NCBI GenBank assembly: GCA_014695345.1
Contig: JACJOC010000017.1
Coordinates: 62,001 to 126,000, forward strand
DNA from: Cyanobacteria bacterium FACHB-471
Lineage (GTDB): Bacteria; Cyanobacteriota; Cyanobacteriia; Elainellales; Elainellaceae
DNA: 64,000 bases
Direction: 5' to 3'
A model generated the notes under the pieces. The model worked only from the letters and a program-made list of their open reading frames with translations. It had not been told where the DNA came from and did not search any database. How positions within the stretch are numbered: the stretch's first letter is position 1; every line of letters begins with the position of its first letter. This document shows positions 1 to 8,139 of the stretch, piece after piece. Position numbers and translations under genes: made by a program.

Positions 1-2
1 GC

Positions 3-107
3 TTTAGCAGTTTGCACAACTTGATTTACAACCACCGTCTAGAGCCAAAAATGGCTTTGTTGGCGCTCAAGCGTAAATTATTGGACTACCCTTGTAACCC
101 GGACTGA
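3..107 (+). CDS. 3' end of an unidentified gene (partial)
   Basis: A reading frame is open from the left edge to a TGA at 105-107 and gives about 34 codons ending in ...LLDYPCNPD. The stretch has coding-like composition (NHRLEPK, ALLALKRKL) and is followed 150 bp later by a strong stem-loop, as the end of a gene would be. I do not recognise the family. Its place ahead of a sugar-nucleotide operon makes a glycosyltransferase or polysaccharide gene possible, but that is a guess. A chance open frame of this length cannot be excluded. Confidence 0.3.
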   Translation, partial: FSSLHNLIYNHRLEPKMALLALKRKLLDYPCNPD

Positions 108-262
108 TTGAGATGCTTAAGTCCAATGCCTTTTAACAAAGCAATCTCAGGGTTCGTACAGGCAAAACAAATCACGGCTCAAATTCTTTTCACTCAGCCA
201 AATGCCAAAAAATTTAGGGGTTGGAGAGGCTGATAAGTAGAGTCTCTTAATTGAACCAAATA

Positions 263-308
263 TAGAAAAACTGGGGAGTGATCCGGGGGTTACTCCCCAG
301 TTTTTCTA
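263..308. terminator. bidirectional stem-loop terminator
   Basis: A perfect 17-bp inverted repeat (TAGAAAAACTGGGGAGT and its complement) closes a 12-nt loop. It has an A-run on the left and a T-run on the right, so it can act on either strand. It would end the gene running in from the left edge. Confidence 0.75.
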
Positions 309-962
309 TCTAGTTTCTAATTATGTCCATCTGCTTACGTATCGGCTAACGAAGACAGCAGAGTATACAAGAGCTAGAAGTGTGCATGAATGCACTTAAT
401 CCTCATGTTCTATCTGTCACACCCTAGCTAATTCTGCAACGTGGCGCTATGGGTAAAGCATGACTTTACTTAGTCTTTAAGTAGATTTTGGGTTAAGCCT
501 CAAAGTTATGAAACTTCAGTGAAGCAGTAGAATTGCTGATTTTACTTGATTAGAGTGAAATCAACGCAAAAAGCTTGAGAGTTTCCATTCATCCACCCAA
601 ATTTGCTACGGTTTCTACTAACAACTCCCCCCATGCAAATCCGAAAAGTACGTATACCTTTCATGTAGTTTTCACACAAGAAATTGGTTTGTTCACCACG
701 ACTTTACAGCTTGGACCTAAACTTCCTGCTAACCTCACTTTAGATTCTTGTTGCATCAGTCATCGCCATAGCAAATGCTTTAGATAGTTCAACTGCTTAG
801 CGATCGCACCATGTTTAGTGTTTCCCCTGTCTCTGCTGTTCACTGTCCGCTTCTGATTTTCTGGGTTTTCCCGATTCAAGTTTTGCTGTTTCAAAATTTC
901 CCTGACTCGGCTGAGTTTATTCATCTAAGAAATTGACCCCTATCAAGCTGCGAGGTAATCGT
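309..962. other. intergenic region upstream of the sugar operon
   Basis: About 650 bp without a convincing gene. A 70-codon frame at 575-787 lacks a Shine-Dalgarno sequence and recognisable content. The region is AT-rich in its middle part and presumably carries the promoter of the rfbF operon. I could not pick out reliable -35/-10 boxes. Confidence 0.5.
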
Positions 963-1736
963 ATGAAAGCAGTGATATTGGCCGGAGGACTTGGCACTCG
1001 TTTGAGCGAAGAAACCTCAATTAAACCGAAGCCGATGGTTGAAATTGGTGGTCAGCCAGTTCTTTGGCACATCATGAAAAGCTATTCTGCTTATGGCATT
1101 AACGATTTTATTATTTGCTGTGGCTACAAAGGTTATGTAATTAAGGAGTATTTTGCTAATTACTTCTTACGTATGTCAGATGTAACGTTTGATATGCGGT
1201 TTAACCAGATGAACGTTCACAACGGCAACGCTGAACCTTGGCGAGTCACGCTTGTAGATACGGGCGAATCCACCATGACGGGTGGACGGTTGAGGCGCGT
1301 TCGTGAACACATCGGGAATGAGGCATTTTGCTTTACCTATGGCGACGGTGTCAGCAATATCAACATTGGAGAACTGATTGAGTTCCACAAATCTGAAAAG
1401 ACCCTGGCAACGTTGACCGCAACTCAGCCACCTGGACGATTTGGAGCAATTTCTCTAGGACAAGAGCAAACCAAAATCACTAGTTTTCATGAAAAGCCCG
1501 GTGGTGATGGAGCCTGGATTAACGGAGGCTACTTCGTTTTAGAACCCGACGTAATTGACTACATTGCCGATGATTCAACCGTCTGGGAACAAGAACCGCT
1601 GCAAAAACTAGCTCATGATGAGCAGCTATCTGCCTTCAAACACAGTGGTTTTTGGCAACCGATGGACACGCTCAAAGACAAAAATTACCTGGAAGGGCTG
1701 TGGAAGAGCGGCAGTGCGCCCTGGAAAGTTTGGTAA
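963..1736 (+). CDS. rfbF: glucose-1-phosphate cytidylyltransferase
   Basis: Forms CDP-glucose from CTP and glucose-1-phosphate, the entry step to CDP-linked deoxy or branched sugars of surface polysaccharides; cytosolic. The N-terminus carries the nucleotidyltransferase signature [12 protein letters not shown] followed by [10 protein letters not shown], and the 257-residue length fits RfbF. The start is placed at ATG 963 because a GAGG lies 8 nt upstream and MKAVILAGG is the usual N-terminus. A TTG 30 nt earlier would add ten residues without support. It is the first gene of a five-gene operon whose other members are sugar or keto-acid oxidoreductases and an epimerase. The CDP-glucose 4,6-dehydratase (RfbG) that usually follows is absent here. 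Family call is sure; the end product is unknown. Confidence 0.93.
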   Translation: MKAVILAGGLGTRLSEETSIKPKPMVEIGGQPVLWHIMKSYSAYGINDFIICCGYKGYVIKEYFANYFLRMSDVTFDMRFNQMNVHNGNAEPWRVTLVDTGESTMTGGRLRRVREHIGNEAFCFTYGDGVSNINIGELIEFHKSEKTLATLTATQPPGRFGAISLGQEQTKITSFHEKPGGDGAWINGGYFVLEPDVIDYIADDSTVWEQEPLQKLAHDEQLSAFKHSGFWQPMDTLKDKNYLEGLWKSGSAPWKVW

Positions 1737-1768
1737 TGCAATCAATAAGGTGATAGGGGCACATACCC

Positions 1769-2983
1769 ATGTATGATTTTGCGATTGTCGGTGGTGGAAT
1801 TGTTGGACTCTCTACAGGAATGGAACTGGGTCAGCGTTATCCTGATGCCCGCATTCTTGTTTTGGAGAAGGAAAACCGTTGGGCGTTTCACCAAACGGGC
1901 AACAATAGCGGTGTGATTCACTCTGGCATTTATTACAAACCGGGAAGCTTTAAGGCGAAGTTTTGCCGGGATGGTTGCCAGTCAATGGTGGCATTCTGTC
2001 AGGAACACGGCATCGATTACGAAGTTTGCGGCAAGGTAATCGTGGCAACGGAAGAGCGAGAGCTACCGATGCTGGAAACTCTCTATAACCGGGGTTTGGA
2101 GAACGGCATTCAGGTCGCCAAAATCACCGCTGAAGAGGTGAAAGAAATTGAACCTCATGTGAGTTGTCTGGCTGGAGTTCGAGTGTTTTCCACTGGGATC
2201 GCCAACTACAAACAGGTGTGCCAAAAGTATGCTGATTTAATTCAGCAACAAGGTGGCGATCTGCGTCTCAACACAAAAGTGTTGAAGATTGTAGATACAC
2301 CAAAAGGTCAGGTAATTGAGACAAATCAAGGCTCTTTTGAGGCACGGTTTGTGATTAACTGTGCGGGATTGCATAGCGATCGCATTGCCAGACTCAACCA
2401 GGTCGATCCGCAAGCCAAAATCGTTCCCTTTCGAGGCGAATACTACGAACTCACTCCTGAGAAGCGGTATCTCGTCAAAACACTGATTTACCCTGTTCCG
2501 AATCCTGCATTTCCCTTCCTAGGCGTTCATTTCACCAAGATGATTGACGGTAGTGTCCATGCTGGACCTAACGCCGTGCTGAGCCTCAAACGTGAAGGCT
2601 ACAAAAAGACTGATTTTGACCTGCGTGACTTTACCGAAGTCATGACTTATCCTGGCTTCTGGAAGCTAGCTGCAAAGCACGCTGATGAAGGCATTCAGGA
2701 AATCATTCGTTCCTTTAGCAAAGCTGCTTTCGTTCGCAGCTTACAACGACTAATTCCAGAGGTGCAATCTGAAGACTTGGTTCCCACCCATGCCGGAGTT
2801 CGGGCCCAAGCGTTGATGAATGATGGCAAGCTGGTTGATGACTTTCTCATTGTCAAAGGCGAGCATTCCATTCATGTTTGCAATGCCCCGTCTCCTGCTG
2901 CAACATCCTCCCTTGAGATTGGCAAAGCAGTTGCCGCACAAATCCCCACTCCCCAACATTTACAACCTACCCTGAGTGTCTAG
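1769..2983 (+). CDS. lhgO: L-2-hydroxyglutarate oxidase family FAD protein
   Basis: FAD-dependent oxidoreductase of the DAO superfamily. LhgO (YgaF) oxidises L-2-hydroxyglutarate to 2-oxoglutarate and passes electrons to quinone. The N-terminal Rossmann motif IVGGGIVGLSTG, the HQTGNNSGVIHSGIYY segment and the late HAGVRAQ element match that family, and 404 aa is the normal length. It lies 32 bp after rfbF and 8 bp before the SDR gene, so it is in the operon. That context is odd for a pure metabolite-repair enzyme. Either it is a passenger, or the FAD protein oxidises a hydroxyl of a sugar-derived acid in this pathway. The second idea is inference. Confidence 0.88.
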   Translation: MYDFAIVGGGIVGLSTGMELGQRYPDARILVLEKENRWAFHQTGNNSGVIHSGIYYKPGSFKAKFCRDGCQSMVAFCQEHGIDYEVCGKVIVATEERELPMLETLYNRGLENGIQVAKITAEEVKEIEPHVSCLAGVRVFSTGIANYKQVCQKYADLIQQQGGDLRLNTKVLKIVDTPKGQVIETNQGSFEARFVINCAGLHSDRIARLNQVDPQAKIVPFRGEYYELTPEKRYLVKTLIYPVPNPAFPFLGVHFTKMIDGSVHAGPNAVLSLKREGYKKTDFDLRDFTEVMTYPGFWKLAAKHADEGIQEIIRSFSKAAFVRSLQRLIPEVQSEDLVPTHAGVRAQALMNDGKLVDDFLIVKGEHSIHVCNAPSPAATSSLEIGKAVAAQIPTPQHLQPTLSV

Positions 2984-2991
2984 GAAAAATT

Positions 2992-4017
2992 ATGCAAGTA
3001 CTGGTTACTGGAACAGAAGGCTATCTCGGTTCACTCCTTGCTCCCTTGTTAATGGAGCGAGGACATGATGTGACGGGGGTAGATACTGGCTATTACAAAG
3101 TTGGCTGGCTCTACAACGGCACTGATTTAACTGCCAAAACTCTCAACAAGGACATCCGTCATATTGAGCTAGAAGACTTAGCAGAAATTGATGCGATCGT
3201 TCACATGGCAGAACTGTCGAACGACCCCACCGGGCAGCTTTCCCCCACCATCACCTACGACATCAACCATAAAGGCTCAGTTCGTCTCGCAGAACTGGCA
3301 AAGCAAGCGGGAGTGCGGCGATTTGTCTATATGTCCTCATGCAGCGTTTATGGCGTTGCGACTGAGGGCGATGTGACGGAAGAAACTCCAGTTAATCCCC
3401 AAACTGCTTACGCTGAGTGCAAAACCTTTGTTGAGCGCGATGTTACCAAGATGGCGGATGACAACTTCTCCCCTACCTTCATGCGAAATGCGACCGCCTT
3501 TGGTGCGTCGCCTCGGATGCGGTTTGACATTGTGTTGAACAACCTGGCAGGGTTGGCGTGGACGACCAAAGAGATCAGAATGATCAGTGATGGAACGCCC
3601 TGGCGTCCTCTGGTTCATGCTTTGGATATTGCAAAGTCAATTATTTGCGCCCTAGAAGCACCCCGCGATATTGTCCACAATCAAATCTTTAACGTGGGCG
3701 ATACCGCAAATAACTATCAGGTGAAAGAGATTGCGGAAATTATTGCTGATATTTTCACGGGTTGTCAACTCAGCTTTGGCGACAATGGAGCAGATAACCG
3801 CAGCTACCGGGTTTCCTTTGAGAAGATCAACACTCAACTACCTGGCTTTAAGTGTGAATGGGATGCTCGACGCGGTGCCCAGCAGCTGTTTGACCTGTTT
3901 AGTCAGATTGACATGGACAAAGACGTGTTTCAATCGAGAGGGTTTACTCGTCTGAAGCAACTGGAATACCTAATTCGCACTCAGCAAATTGACAAAGATT
4001 TCTTCTGGAGCAAGTAA
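2992..4017 (+). CDS. NAD-dependent epimerase/dehydratase (extended SDR)
   Basis: Extended short-chain dehydrogenase acting on a nucleotide sugar. The N-terminal NAD motif is VTGTEGYLGSLL, a variant of GxxGxxG with Glu where Ala is common. The active-site pair is in YAECK near residue 138, preceded by YMSSCSVYG. Length 341 aa is normal. The gene ends in TAATG, sharing one base with the next start, so translation is probably coupled. The likely substrate is the CDP- or dTDP-sugar handled by its neighbours; whether it works as dehydratase, epimerase or reductase cannot be told from sequence alone. It may replace the missing RfbG step, which is inference. Confidence 0.88.
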   Translation: MQVLVTGTEGYLGSLLAPLLMERGHDVTGVDTGYYKVGWLYNGTDLTAKTLNKDIRHIELEDLAEIDAIVHMAELSNDPTGQLSPTITYDINHKGSVRLAELAKQAGVRRFVYMSSCSVYGVATEGDVTEETPVNPQTAYAECKTFVERDVTKMADDNFSPTFMRNATAFGASPRMRFDIVLNNLAGLAWTTKEIRMISDGTPWRPLVHALDIAKSIICALEAPRDIVHNQIFNVGDTANNYQVKEIAEIIADIFTGCQLSFGDNGADNRSYRVSFEKINTQLPGFKCEWDARRGAQQLFDLFSQIDMDKDVFQSRGFTRLKQLEYLIRTQQIDKDFFWSK

Positions 4018-4565
4018 TGTTATTTACCGAAACGAAGCTCAAAGGCGCTTTTATTCTAGATTTGGAGCTGCGCGAAGACCCTCGCGGTTTCTTTGCTCGG
4101 ACCTTCTGCATGAAAGAGTTTGAAGCGCATGGCTTAAAGCCGACAGTGGCGCAGTGCAATCTGTCTTACAACCATAAGGCAGGCACGTTGCGAGGAATGC
4201 ACTATCAAGTTGCTCCTGCGACTGAAACCAAGCTGATCCGCTGTACTCGTGGCGCAATTTACGATGTGATCATTGATATGCGTCCTGAGTCACCCACATA
4301 CAAACAGCATATTGGTGTGGAGCTAAGTGAAGATAACCGACGGGCGCTCTATGTCCCCGATATGTTCGCTCACGGCTATCAAGCACTCACGGATAGTGCA
4401 GAAGTCGTATATCAAGTTGGTGAGTTTTACACGCCAGGCTATGAGCGTGGTTTGCGCTACAATGACCCTGCTTTTGGGATTGAGTGGCCGATGCCCGTGA
4501 GCGTTATTTCAGACAAAGATGCTGCTTGGGCACTATTTGATGAAGCTGTTTCCGTAGGAGTTTAG
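4017..4565 (+). CDS. rfbC: dTDP-4-dehydrorhamnose 3,5-epimerase family protein
   Basis: RmlC/RfbC-type cupin epimerase acting on 4-keto nucleotide sugars. The DPRGFFAR motif near residue 21, LRGMHYQ with the catalytic His62, and the FAHGYQAL segment are all present, and 182 aa is the typical length. The start ATG overlaps the stop of the SDR gene by one base. In a cluster headed by a cytidylyltransferase the natural substrate is more likely a CDP-4-keto sugar than dTDP-4-keto-6-deoxyglucose, since no RmlA, RmlB or RmlD is nearby. The fold assignment is firm; the substrate is inferred. Confidence 0.9.
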   Translation: MLFTETKLKGAFILDLELREDPRGFFARTFCMKEFEAHGLKPTVAQCNLSYNHKAGTLRGMHYQVAPATETKLIRCTRGAIYDVIIDMRPESPTYKQHIGVELSEDNRRALYVPDMFAHGYQALTDSAEVVYQVGEFYTPGYERGLRYNDPAFGIEWPMPVSVISDKDAAWALFDEAVSVGV

Positions 4566-4567
4566 CC

Positions 4568-5881
4568 ATGATTATTGTTGATAATGCTCTGAAAGCTCGT
4601 GCAGAAGCAGGGAATCCAATCAGAGTCGGGATGATCGGGGCAGGCTTTATGGGTCGCGGTATCGCTAACCAGATTGCTAACTCGGTCCCCGGAATGGAAC
4701 TGGTTGCCATCTTTAACCGCAGTATTGATGGCGCAAAGCGGGCTTACACCGAGGCAGGTATTGAGGATGTTCGAGTCATCAAAACGGTCGCCGAGCTAGA
4801 GGAAGCGATCGCCCAAAACAAGTACTCCATTACCGACGATGCCAAACTGCTCTGTCAGGCTGAGGGCATTGACGCGATCGTTGAAGTAACTGGCACGATT
4901 GAGTTTGGCGCGGAAGTGGTACTGGAGGCGATCGCCCACCACAAGCACGTCATCCTGATGAACGCCGAACTCGACGGCACCATTGGCGCTATTCTCAAAG
5001 TCTACGCCGATCGCGCTGGTGTAATTCTGTCTGCCTGTGATGGTGATCAGCCCGGTGTGCAGATGAACCTGTACCGCTTTGTTAAGAGCATTGGCGTAAC
5101 CCCGCTGCTCTGCGGCAACATCAAAGGCTTGCAAGATCCTTACCGTAACCCTACTACTCAAGAGGGGTTCGCTAAGAAGTGGGGACAGAAAGCGCACATG
5201 GTGACTAGCTTTGCCGATGGCTCCAAGATCTCCTTTGAGCAGGCGATCGTTGCTAACGCCACGGGCATGAAGGTTGCCAAGCGCGGCATGTTGGGCTACG
5301 ACTTCACAGGTCATGTGGATGAAATGACCGGAATGTATGACGTAGACCAGCTTAAAGAGCTTGGTGGTATTGTGGATTACGTGGTGGGTGCCAAGCCTGG
5401 ACCGGGTGTCTTCGTCTTCGGCACTCACGATGACCCCAAACAACAGCACTACCTCAACCTCTACAAACTCGGCGAAGGTCCGCTCTACAGCTTCTATACC
5501 CCCTATCACCTCTGTCACTTTGAGGTACCCCTGTCGGTCGCTCGTGTGGTTCTCTTTGGGGATGCAGTGATGGCTCCGTTGGGTGCGCCCCAAGTTGAAG
5601 TAGTCACCACTGCCAAGATTGACTTAAAAGCAGGAGAAACCCTAGACGGCATTGGTTTTTACATGACTTACGGACAGTGTGAAAATGCTGATGTGACTCA
5701 GGCACAAAACCTGTTGCCGATGGGCTTAGCTGAGGGCTGCCGCCTCAAGCGAGATGTGCCTAAAGACCGGGTACTCACTTACGATGATGTGGAGTTACCG
5801 GAAGGTCGGCTCTGTGACAAACTGCGGGCTGAGCAAAACGCCTACTTTGGCGTAGCAAAACCAATGGCAGCAGTCGGTTAA
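4568..5881 (+). CDS. NAD(P)-binding oxidoreductase with C-terminal SAF domain
   Basis: A 437-residue protein with an N-terminal homoserine-dehydrogenase-like Rossmann domain (RVGMIGAGFMGRGIANQI near residue 19; VEVTGTIEFGAEV near 105) and a C-terminal SAF-like domain (TTAKIDLKAGETLDGIGFY, residues about 345-365, to LTYDDVELPEG). It resembles the StrU-like group found in sugar and aminoglycoside clusters, which lacks the homoserine dehydrogenase catalytic domain. It starts 2 bp after rfbC, has a nearby AGGAG, and is the last gene before a terminator. Probably it reduces or oxidises a branched or acidic sugar intermediate. The domain call is good; the reaction is unknown. Confidence 0.85.
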   Translation: MIIVDNALKARAEAGNPIRVGMIGAGFMGRGIANQIANSVPGMELVAIFNRSIDGAKRAYTEAGIEDVRVIKTVAELEEAIAQNKYSITDDAKLLCQAEGIDAIVEVTGTIEFGAEVVLEAIAHHKHVILMNAELDGTIGAILKVYADRAGVILSACDGDQPGVQMNLYRFVKSIGVTPLLCGNIKGLQDPYRNPTTQEGFAKKWGQKAHMVTSFADGSKISFEQAIVANATGMKVAKRGMLGYDFTGHVDEMTGMYDVDQLKELGGIVDYVVGAKPGPGVFVFGTHDDPKQQHYLNLYKLGEGPLYSFYTPYHLCHFEVPLSVARVVLFGDAVMAPLGAPQVEVVTTAKIDLKAGETLDGIGFYMTYGQCENADVTQAQNLLPMGLAEGCRLKRDVPKDRVLTYDDVELPEGRLCDKLRAEQNAYFGVAKPMAAVG

Positions 5882-5916
5882 GGGCGATCGCCCATTCTTC
5901 CAACCTGATTCGACTC

Positions 5917-5948
5917 AGAGGGTGCAGTTTCCTGCACCCTCTATCTTT
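5917..5948. terminator. terminator of the sugar operon
   Basis: An 11-bp perfect stem (AGAGGGTGCAG / CTGCACCCTCT) with a 4-nt loop, followed by ATCTTT, 35 bp after the last gene of the rfbF operon. Confidence 0.75.
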
Positions 5949-5954
5949 GTTGAC

Positions 5955-6070
5955 TAGATGAATCGCTCATTTTTGCGGCGGTTTTTAGTTTTTTAAAGTG
6001 GTGCAATAAAGTGACCTTTACAGAAGTGATTGCTCCCTACCGCTGCTGTAACCGCTGCAACCCGAAAATC
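5955..6070 (-). pseudogene. decayed copy of the 3' end of the 6840-7255 gene
   Basis: The + strand sequence aligns by eye with 6842-6965: shared blocks include AATCGCT, TAAAGTGG, AATAAAG and AACCGCTGCAA, at roughly 70 percent identity. Read on the minus strand it would encode a degraded form of the same C-terminus (LHHFKKLKTAAKMSDSS against PTTLEKLKTATKISDLPN), broken by a stop. Only the last 40 codons are duplicated; upstream similarity is lost. It is best read as a remnant of an old tandem duplication or rearrangement. Confidence 0.45.
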
Positions 6071-6839
6071 TCTGACGGATACTTTTTTACTCTCCAAAAT
6101 CCTCTCCGTGGGGGTTTCCCTGCCTAGACTGCTGTTCCTGATAAAAACGAGCATAATCTTTAGGTCTTGATTTTTGCTTGCGTAATCCAACCGGGCTGAA
6201 TAGTCTAAGTAAACATTTGATGAAGGTTTGCATGTGCTTTTGAACCTCAATTGAAGATGTAGCAAATGTAAAGACATGTAACAAAGTAAACCTGCTTGTT
6301 GCCTCAGTGGTTGAGTTTAGTATCTTTTAATACAATTTCCTCGGAAGCACTCTTACTCTATTCAACAGACTTACGGAGATGCCCTTAACCCTCAAAATGA
6401 CGGCGACCCTAGACTAGCGGATAATTTCAACGGTCAAATCAAGCCGCACCCAGTTTTCTATTTGGCTTGCTCCTGCGTTAGTCCTGAGAAACCTGCCAAT
6501 TGTTCAAGATCTCAATTGAACTGATATGTTGGGAACAAATTAAGCTGTCGAGCTATCTATCAGTAATTATGGTAGTTCGTATCGTTTTTATCTGGGTCGC
6601 TTACGTATATTGTCGTAAGCTTTAAAGAAGACGCATCTTTGTATACTGAGGATAAAGCCAGTAGACTTCTCGGGAAACGGCGAAACGAAATAGGGTTAAA
6701 TTCACACTGACAGAAGATTTCAGTTCTTGAAGTTAGAGCAATATCTTAAGCTTGCCGCGTTACTACTACAAAGAGCCTTTAGCTCACTAGCGTGAGGAGC
6801 GAGTTCAGAGCCTGAATTAGACTGAACTACTAAACAGAA
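6071..6839. other. intergenic region between two gene remnants
   Basis: About 770 bp without a credible gene. Minus-strand frames at 6087-6284 and 5993-6277 overlap each other, have no Shine-Dalgarno sequence and no recognisable content. A short hairpin (GCTTACG / CGTAAGC) lies at 6599-6620. The region looks like decayed sequence. Confidence 0.45.
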
Positions 6840-7255
6840 CTAATTAGGCAAATCGCTGATTTTTGTTGCAGTTTTCAGTTTCTCTAAAGTGGTTGGAATA
6901 AAGCTAATTCTGTGGCGGAGATCGCTCACCACCGCCCTATTCAACCGCTGCAAAGCCAAAATTTTAGTTGGTAATATTGCCTCTGAGATTTCTCATTCAG
7001 CGCTTCATCGGGAAACAATTCACAGCGATAGACTTTACAAATGTTTTGGACACGGGCATAGTAATTCACAGCGTAGGCTTCATTTCCAAAGACTTTGGTT
7101 TGATAAAACGCTAACCGCTCCGGTGCCCAGTGTTGCTTCAAAAACTTCTCGACGCTCTCGACAGGAATGCGATACCAGTGCTGTTCACAGGCGCTCTTCA
7201 TATCCTGCAGGTTATTGAGGATTGCAACCAGTACCTCACCCCGTCGTGTTGTCAT
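6840..7255 (-). pseudogene. cyanobacterial conserved hypothetical protein, frameshifted
   Basis: Starting at ATG 7255 (MTTRRGEVLVAILNN) the protein matches a small cyanobacterial family I remember by its NNLQD, EQHWYRIPV, FYQTKVFG and YYARV segments. After QYYQLK the frame runs into FWLCSG and a stop near 6941. One base more near 6958-6965 (CCAAAATTTTAG on the + strand) would continue into ILALQRLNRAV...FIPTTLEKLKTATKISDLPN, the expected C-terminus, ending at 6840-6842. So this is either a one-base deletion in a gene of about 138 codons, a sequencing slip in an A/T run, or recoding. The function of the family is unknown. An ATG at 7285 is an alternative start. It is divergent from ureD with almost no space between. 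Confidence 0.65.
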
Positions 7256-7263
7256 GTTTTGCT

Positions 7264-8139
7264 GTGAATCAAATTCTTGAATCAACGTCTGACTTATGGG
7301 CAGGTTGGCAGGGCAACCTACAGCTAGAGTTTGCCCAGCGTGAGGGTACTACTCAACTCAGTCGTGCCTTTGCTCAAGCCCCGCTCAAAGTGCAGCGACC
7401 GTTCTACCCAGAAGGTTCTGAGGTTTGCCATAGCGTGATTTTGCATACGGCTGGCGGCATTGTGGGGAGCGATCGCCTCTCTCTCAATGTTTCCCTGCAT
7501 CCCCAAGCCCATGCGCTGATCACAACTGCATCCGCTGCCAAGGTGTATCGGAGTAAAGGTGTGGAAGCAAAACAATCGACTCACCTTAAAGTTGCTGCTG
7601 GAGCCTGCCTGGAATGGCTGCCCCAGGAAACAATTGTGTTTGATGGCGCAAACTATGGTCAGAATTTGCGAGTTGACTTAGCCGAAGATTCGCTATGGCT
7701 GGGTTGGGAAATTACTCGACTGGGACGCAGTGCCAGAGGTGAAAAGTTTGCTAGTGGCGAATGGCGATCGCACACCGAAGTTTGGCAAAATGACCAACTC
7801 CTGTGGGTAGACCCTCAATGGCTACAGGGAGGCTCCGAAATGCTGACTAGCCTGCACGGGTTAAACAATTATCCGGTGGTTGCTAGCTTTGCTTTGGTAG
7901 GGCGATCGCTCCCCAATGAAGTGATAGAAAAAGCTCGACAGCTTTGGGCGGAACGGAAAGTAGGGAAGGGCGATCGCCCAGGTGAGGCTGGCGTGACTCG
8001 TTTGATGTCAGGGATGCTCTGCCGTTATCGCGGTTGCTCAAGCCTGGAAGCTCGACGCTGGTTTACCGAAGTGTGGCATCTGATGCGGCTCGCTTGCTTG
8101 AATCGCCCCAGTTGCAACTCAAGGGTTTGGCCATCATGA
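7264..8139 (+). CDS. ureD: urease accessory protein UreD
   Basis: UreD (UreH) forms the UreDFG complex that loads nickel and CO2 into apo-urease. Recognisable blocks are the GTTQL region, PLKVQRPFYPEG, HTAGGIVGSDRL, WLPQETIVFDGA and the C-terminal RWFTEVWHLMRLACLNRP. The start is uncertain: GTG 7264 leaves a normal N-terminus, while TTG 7222 would overlap the divergent gene. The family usually sits next to ureABC, but here the next gene is on the opposite strand and overlaps ureD by 6 bp at the 3' end, so ureD is separated from the rest of the urease genes. Confidence 0.92.
   Translation: MNQILESTSDLWAGWQGNLQLEFAQREGTTQLSRAFAQAPLKVQRPFYPEGSEVCHSVILHTAGGIVGSDRLSLNVSLHPQAHALITTASAAKVYRSKGVEAKQSTHLKVAAGACLEWLPQETIVFDGANYGQNLRVDLAEDSLWLGWEITRLGRSARGEKFASGEWRSHTEVWQNDQLLWVDPQWLQGGSEMLTSLHGLNNYPVVASFALVGRSLPNEVIEKARQLWAERKVGKGDRPGEAGVTRLMSGMLCRYRGCSSLEARRWFTEVWHLMRLACLNRPSCNSRVWPS

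Noticed and set aside
575-787. 70-codon frame upstream of rfbF
   Set aside because: No Shine-Dalgarno sequence, unusual composition rich in Ser/Thr/His and no recognisable content.
4796-5593. 265-codon minus-strand frame inside the SAF oxidoreductase gene
   Set aside because: It lies wholly antisense to a well-supported gene with clear motifs. Long antisense frames are expected in such codon-biased genes, and its sequence resembles no family.
5993-6284. Two overlapping minus-strand frames (94 and 65 codons)
   Set aside because: They overlap each other and the decayed gene copy, with no ribosome site or recognisable protein.
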